Below are positions 60,560 to 64,000 of a stretch of 64,000 bases of DNA, in pieces (within the stretch, counting starts at the first letter, position 1; each line of letters starts with the position of its first letter). Source of the stretch: Brachionus manjavacas (taxonomy: Eukaryota; Rotifera; Eurotatoria; Ploima; Brachionidae); contig JAHQIY010000016.1 of the NCBI GenBank assembly GCA_019054805.1, positions 2,021,112 through 2,085,111 on the forward strand, read 5' to 3'. Below the pieces are notes generated by a model. The model had not been told where the DNA came from. It saw nothing but the letters and a program-made list of their open reading frames with translations, and did no database searches. A program made the translations under genes and the position numbers.

Positions 60560-61330
60560 GCTGATATATGAATATCAAGAAAAAAAATCTAGGTATTACG
60601 TTTGTCGTTTGTCCGTCCGTCCGTCCGTCCGTCTGTGGACACATTTAACCCTAGTTTTTAGATAATAACCCTAGTTTTAAAAATGACAAAAAATATGTCG
60701 ATCGATAGCATTGAATACATAAAAGGCGCGAAAAATCTAGGCAATCTAATTTTTCATAAACAACCTTAAAATCGATCTAATCACTAGAAACAAAAATAAT
60801 TAATCAAAACGATTAAAGTAATAAAAACTTTATTGACAACAAAAGTATGAACTAAAAAAGAAAAAAGAGAATTAAAATGTGATCTCGGTGAAAATAGCCT
60901 GATGATCACTGAACCATGTTGAATATGGCTGTGATTTAAATTGACCAAAAGAATGTGACTTGCTCGTTAGACACCAGTCCTATTGGTACAGGGTTCCTTG
61001 AAAGTTAGGGAATTGCTCTAAACACGGGTGTCATGTTCAAATTGTCTCTTAGCGTATCAAGATATTTAGAATTGTTTTCTCTATTAAAGTCAATATTGAA
61101 ATCACCAAAGATTACCAAAGAGTCTTGGCTGTGCAAATTTAAATTCAAAAAGGCAATCAACTCTTGAATAAACTTGTCATTGTCCATCTTTGGATGCTTG
61201 TATAGATTTAAAAAATTAACAACTGTTGAATTTAGGAACGGTTCAGCCTTTTAAAGTGGTTTTTCTAATATATATTATATAATTTTATTTTTACTTTTAA
61301 AAAAATATTTCAAATAACCAAAATTGTTTG
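60560..61330 (-). mobile_element. Internally deleted Helentron copy
   Basis: It starts inside the terminal hairpin (CTGATATATGAATATC) directly after satellite sequence and carries the (CCGT)n tract, the 3' non-coding region and the C-terminal third of the endonuclease (to about 61236). It then jumps to sequence matching 58390-58490 upstream of the envelope-like gene, before re-entering satellite. About 9.7 kb of the full element is missing at a junction with short shared sequence (TTAGGAA-like). A block at 60972-61020 is a mosaic of endonuclease and satellite sequence. Confidence 0.85.
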
Positions 61331-63034
61331 CGTTAAATGACTTATTGGTACAAAACGGTTATTGATAGGGTTACCAGGATGGTATGCAAAAGTTGTAGAA
61401 CCACGGGTAAAAATTACTATTATTTTTGAATGTTAAATAATCTAAAAATTATTAGTAATTATTTTAGCATAAATATTCTCATAAATAAATTTTTAAATCT
61501 TTAATCCAAAAAAATAATTAATTGTTTGCGTTAAACCACTTAATATTGGTACAGTGTTCGGGTTATGGATTTGCTATAATTGATAGAAAAAAAAAATTAG
61601 TGAGAACGGGGTCCGGGGCGGAGCCCTGGTTTAGGGGTTCCGGGAAAGCGCAGTAAGCTAGGAGAACCATTAGTAAAAATTACTAGCTATTTTTGAATGT
61701 TAAATAATCTAAAAAATTATTAGTAATTATTTTAGCATAAAATATTCTCACAAATTAAATTCTTCAATCTCAATCTGCTATTCAATTGTTTGCGTTAAAC
61801 CACTTATTGGTACAGGGTTCCGGTTAGGGAATTGCTCTAATTGATAGAAAAAAAAAATTAAAAGAGAACGGGGTCCGGGGCGGAGCCCTGGTTTAGGGTT
61901 CCGGGTATGCAGTAAGCTAGAGAACCATTAGTAAAAATTACTATTATTTTTGAATGTTAAATAATCTAAAAAATTATTAGTAATTATTTTAGCATAAATA
62001 TTCTCATAAATAAATTCTTAAATCTTAATCCAAAAAAATAATTAATTGTTTGCGTTAAACCACTTATTGGTACAGTGTTCCGGTTAGGGTAATGCTCTAA
62101 TTGATAGAAAAAAAAATTAGTGAGAACGGGGTCCGGTGATTCTGGTTTAGGGTTCCGGGTATGCAGTAAGCTTAGAGAACCATTAGTAAAAATTAATATT
62201 ATTTTTGAATGTTAAATAATCTAAAAAAATTATTAGTAATTATTTTAGCATAAATATTCTCATAAATAAATTCTTAAATCTTAATCCAAAAAAATAAATT
62301 AATACTTTAAACAAATCATTTATTGGTACAAGGGTTCCGGTTAGGGAATTGCTCTAATTCGATAGAAAAAAAAAAAATTAGTGAGAACGGGGTCCGGGGC
62401 GGAGCCCTGGTTTAGGGTTCCGGGTACGCAGTAAGCTAGAGAACCACAGTAAAAAATTACTATTATCTCTTGAATGTTAAATAATCTAAAAAATTATTAG
62501 TAATTATTTTAGCATAAATATTCTCATAAATAAATTCTCAAACTTTAATCCAAAAAAATAATTAATTGTTTGCGTTAAACCACTTATTGGTACAGGGTTC
62601 CGGTTAGGGGAATTGCTCTAATTGATAGAAAAAAAAATTAGTGAGAACGGGGTCCTCGTGGGGCGGAGCCCTGGTTTAGGGTTCCGGGCATGCAGTAAGC
62701 TAGAGAACCATTAGTAAAAATTTTCGTCATTATTTTTGAATCGTTAAATAATCTAAAAAATTATTAGTAATTATGCCAGCACAATTATTCCCAGCTAAAT
62801 TCTTTAAATTCCAACCTTTCTGCACACACCAAAACAATGTCCAAAAATAATTGTTTCAGCGTTAAACCACTTATTGGTATACAGGGTTCCGGTTAGGGAA
62901 TTGCTCTAATTGATAGAAAAAAAAATTAGTGAGAACGGGGTCCGGGGCGGAGCCCTGGGTTTAGGGTTCCGGGTATGCAGTAAGCTAGAGAACCATTAGT
63001 AAAAATTACTATTATTTTTGAATGTTAAATAATG
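61331..63034. repeat. Second ~256-bp satellite array, degraded units
   Basis: About six further units of the same satellite with many scattered indels and substitutions, for example extra bases in the GC core near 62650 and a rewritten AT part near 62775-62850. The contrast with the nearly perfect units of the first array is strong. It ends in mid-unit at the third Helentron copy. Confidence 0.88.
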
Positions 63035-64000
63035 GGTTGCCTAGATTTTTCGCTGATATATGAATATCAAGAAAAAAAAAATCTAGGTATTACGTTTGTC
63101 GTGTCCGTCCGTCCGTCCGTCCGTCCGTCCGTCTGTGGACACATTTAACCCTAGTTTTTAGATAATAACCCTAGTTTTAAAAATGACAAAAAATATGTCG
63201 ATCGATAGCATTGAATACATAAAAGGCGCGAAAAATCTAGGCAATCTAATTTTTTAAAAATTAAACTTTAAATCGATCAATCACTAAAACAAAAATATTA
63301 ATCAAAAAGATTAAAGTAATAAAAAATTTATTGACAACAAAAGTTGAACTAAATAAGAAAAAAAAAGAGAATTAAAATGTGATCTCGGTGAAAATAGCCT
63401 GATGATCACTGAACCATGTTGAATATGGCTGTGATTTAAATTGACCAAAAGAATGTGACTTGCTCGTTAGACACCAATCCAATTGAGAAATATCCTTGAA
63501 AGTTAAACATTTGCTAAACACGGGTGTCATGTTCAAATTGTCTCTTAGCGTATCAAGATATTTAGAATTGTTTTCTCTATTAAAGTCAATATTGAAATCA
63601 CCAAAGATTACCAAAGAGTCTTGGCTGTGCAAATTTAAATTCAAAAAGGCAATCAACTCTTGAATAAACTTGTCATTGTCCATCTTTGGATGCTTGTAAA
63701 GATTTAAAAAATAAACAACTGTTGAATTTCCCTTTTTAAATTTGAATAAACTCAATTCAACACATTTCGATTGATTAATGCCCGAATACTCAAACCCTGT
63801 GGATGCATTGTGTGCAACTAATTCAAAATTGTCAACAAGTGATTTTTCCTTGCGTATTAAACATATTTGTCCATTTGAACAATTTAAATTGATTCCACTT
63901 GAATAATAAACAAGGTGATAATTGTCAAATAATAATTTTGCTTCATTTTGTCTAAAATTTTTTCTATTGTGACATTCACTTAGAAAAATAACATCAGCTT
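63035..64000 (-). mobile_element. Third Helentron copy, 3' end, running off the window
   Basis: Nearly identical to 47915-48890: terminal GGTTGCCTAG, hairpin, (CCGT)n (shorter), 3' non-coding region and endonuclease. The endonuclease frame is open from 63755 down to 63372 (GDFNIDF, LDWCLTS and SDHQAIF retained). A stop or one-base difference interrupts it upstream relative to the first copy. The rest of the element lies outside the window. Confidence 0.9.

Noticed and set aside
61005..61187. Separate small gene
   Set aside because: It is a piece of the Helentron endonuclease in the deleted copy, not an independent gene.
58740..63034. CRISPR-like array of regular repeats
   Set aside because: The whole 256-bp unit repeats, with no unique spacers and no cas genes, in a eukaryotic context; it is satellite DNA.

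Overview
The window is eukaryotic nuclear DNA. It is about three-quarters A+T, with short AT-rich GT-AG introns (many 60-80 bp), dense microsatellites and several mobile elements. The host genes are animal genes: CFAP144/FAM183, VEPH1/melted, AF10/AF17, eIF4E, MPC1 and a REDD1/DDIT4-like gene. Base composition, intron size and gene style fit a small invertebrate such as a monogonont rotifer (Brachionus-like). That placement is inference; nothing here is a species marker.

Layout. 1-1370 holds a decayed LINE. 1925-2444 is a two-exon CFAP144 homologue (+), convergent with an eight-exon VEPH1/melted homologue (-, 2549-6303). An unidentified 506-residue ORF (-) lies at 8216-9736. An AF10/AF17 homologue (-, 10711-14786) carries a 491-bp piggyBac-type MITE in its intron. 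It diverges from a six-exon eIF4E gene (+, 16267-17242). MPC1 (+, 19666-20069) converges on an unidentified 1186-residue polyQ/polyH protein (-, 20617-24177). About 7.5 kb with no recognisable gene precede a REDD1/DDIT4-like gene (+, 31687-32798). From 35.2 kb repeats dominate: a minisatellite, a 6.3-kb hAT element with a broken transposase, and a truncated LINE and a foldback element nested inside the hAT. Next come a single-exon gene with an HEVCH metalloprotease-like motif (43303-44358), a second MITE and a small two-exon gene of unknown function.

The last 16 kb is the most unusual part. A Helentron-type rolling-circle transposon lies on the minus strand from about 47915 to at least 58490. 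It has interrupted a C2H2 zinc-finger sequence. In coding order it holds: (i) a candidate secreted, C-terminally anchored envelope-like glycoprotein; (ii) a USP-family deubiquitinase domain that appears to lead the Rep polyprotein; (iii) a linker with 21-residue repeats; (iv) helitron N-terminal zinc region and HUH Rep; (v) PIF1-family helicase; (vi) apurinic-like endonuclease. The frame is interrupted by several one-base shifts, many in A/T runs, so this copy is either decayed or carries sequencing errors. Two further copies follow in the same orientation, one internally deleted and one running off the window end, separated by arrays of a ~256-bp satellite. The deleted copy joins endonuclease sequence directly to the sequence upstream of the envelope-like ORF. 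This indicates that the glycoprotein and USP genes lie inside the transposon rather than beside it.
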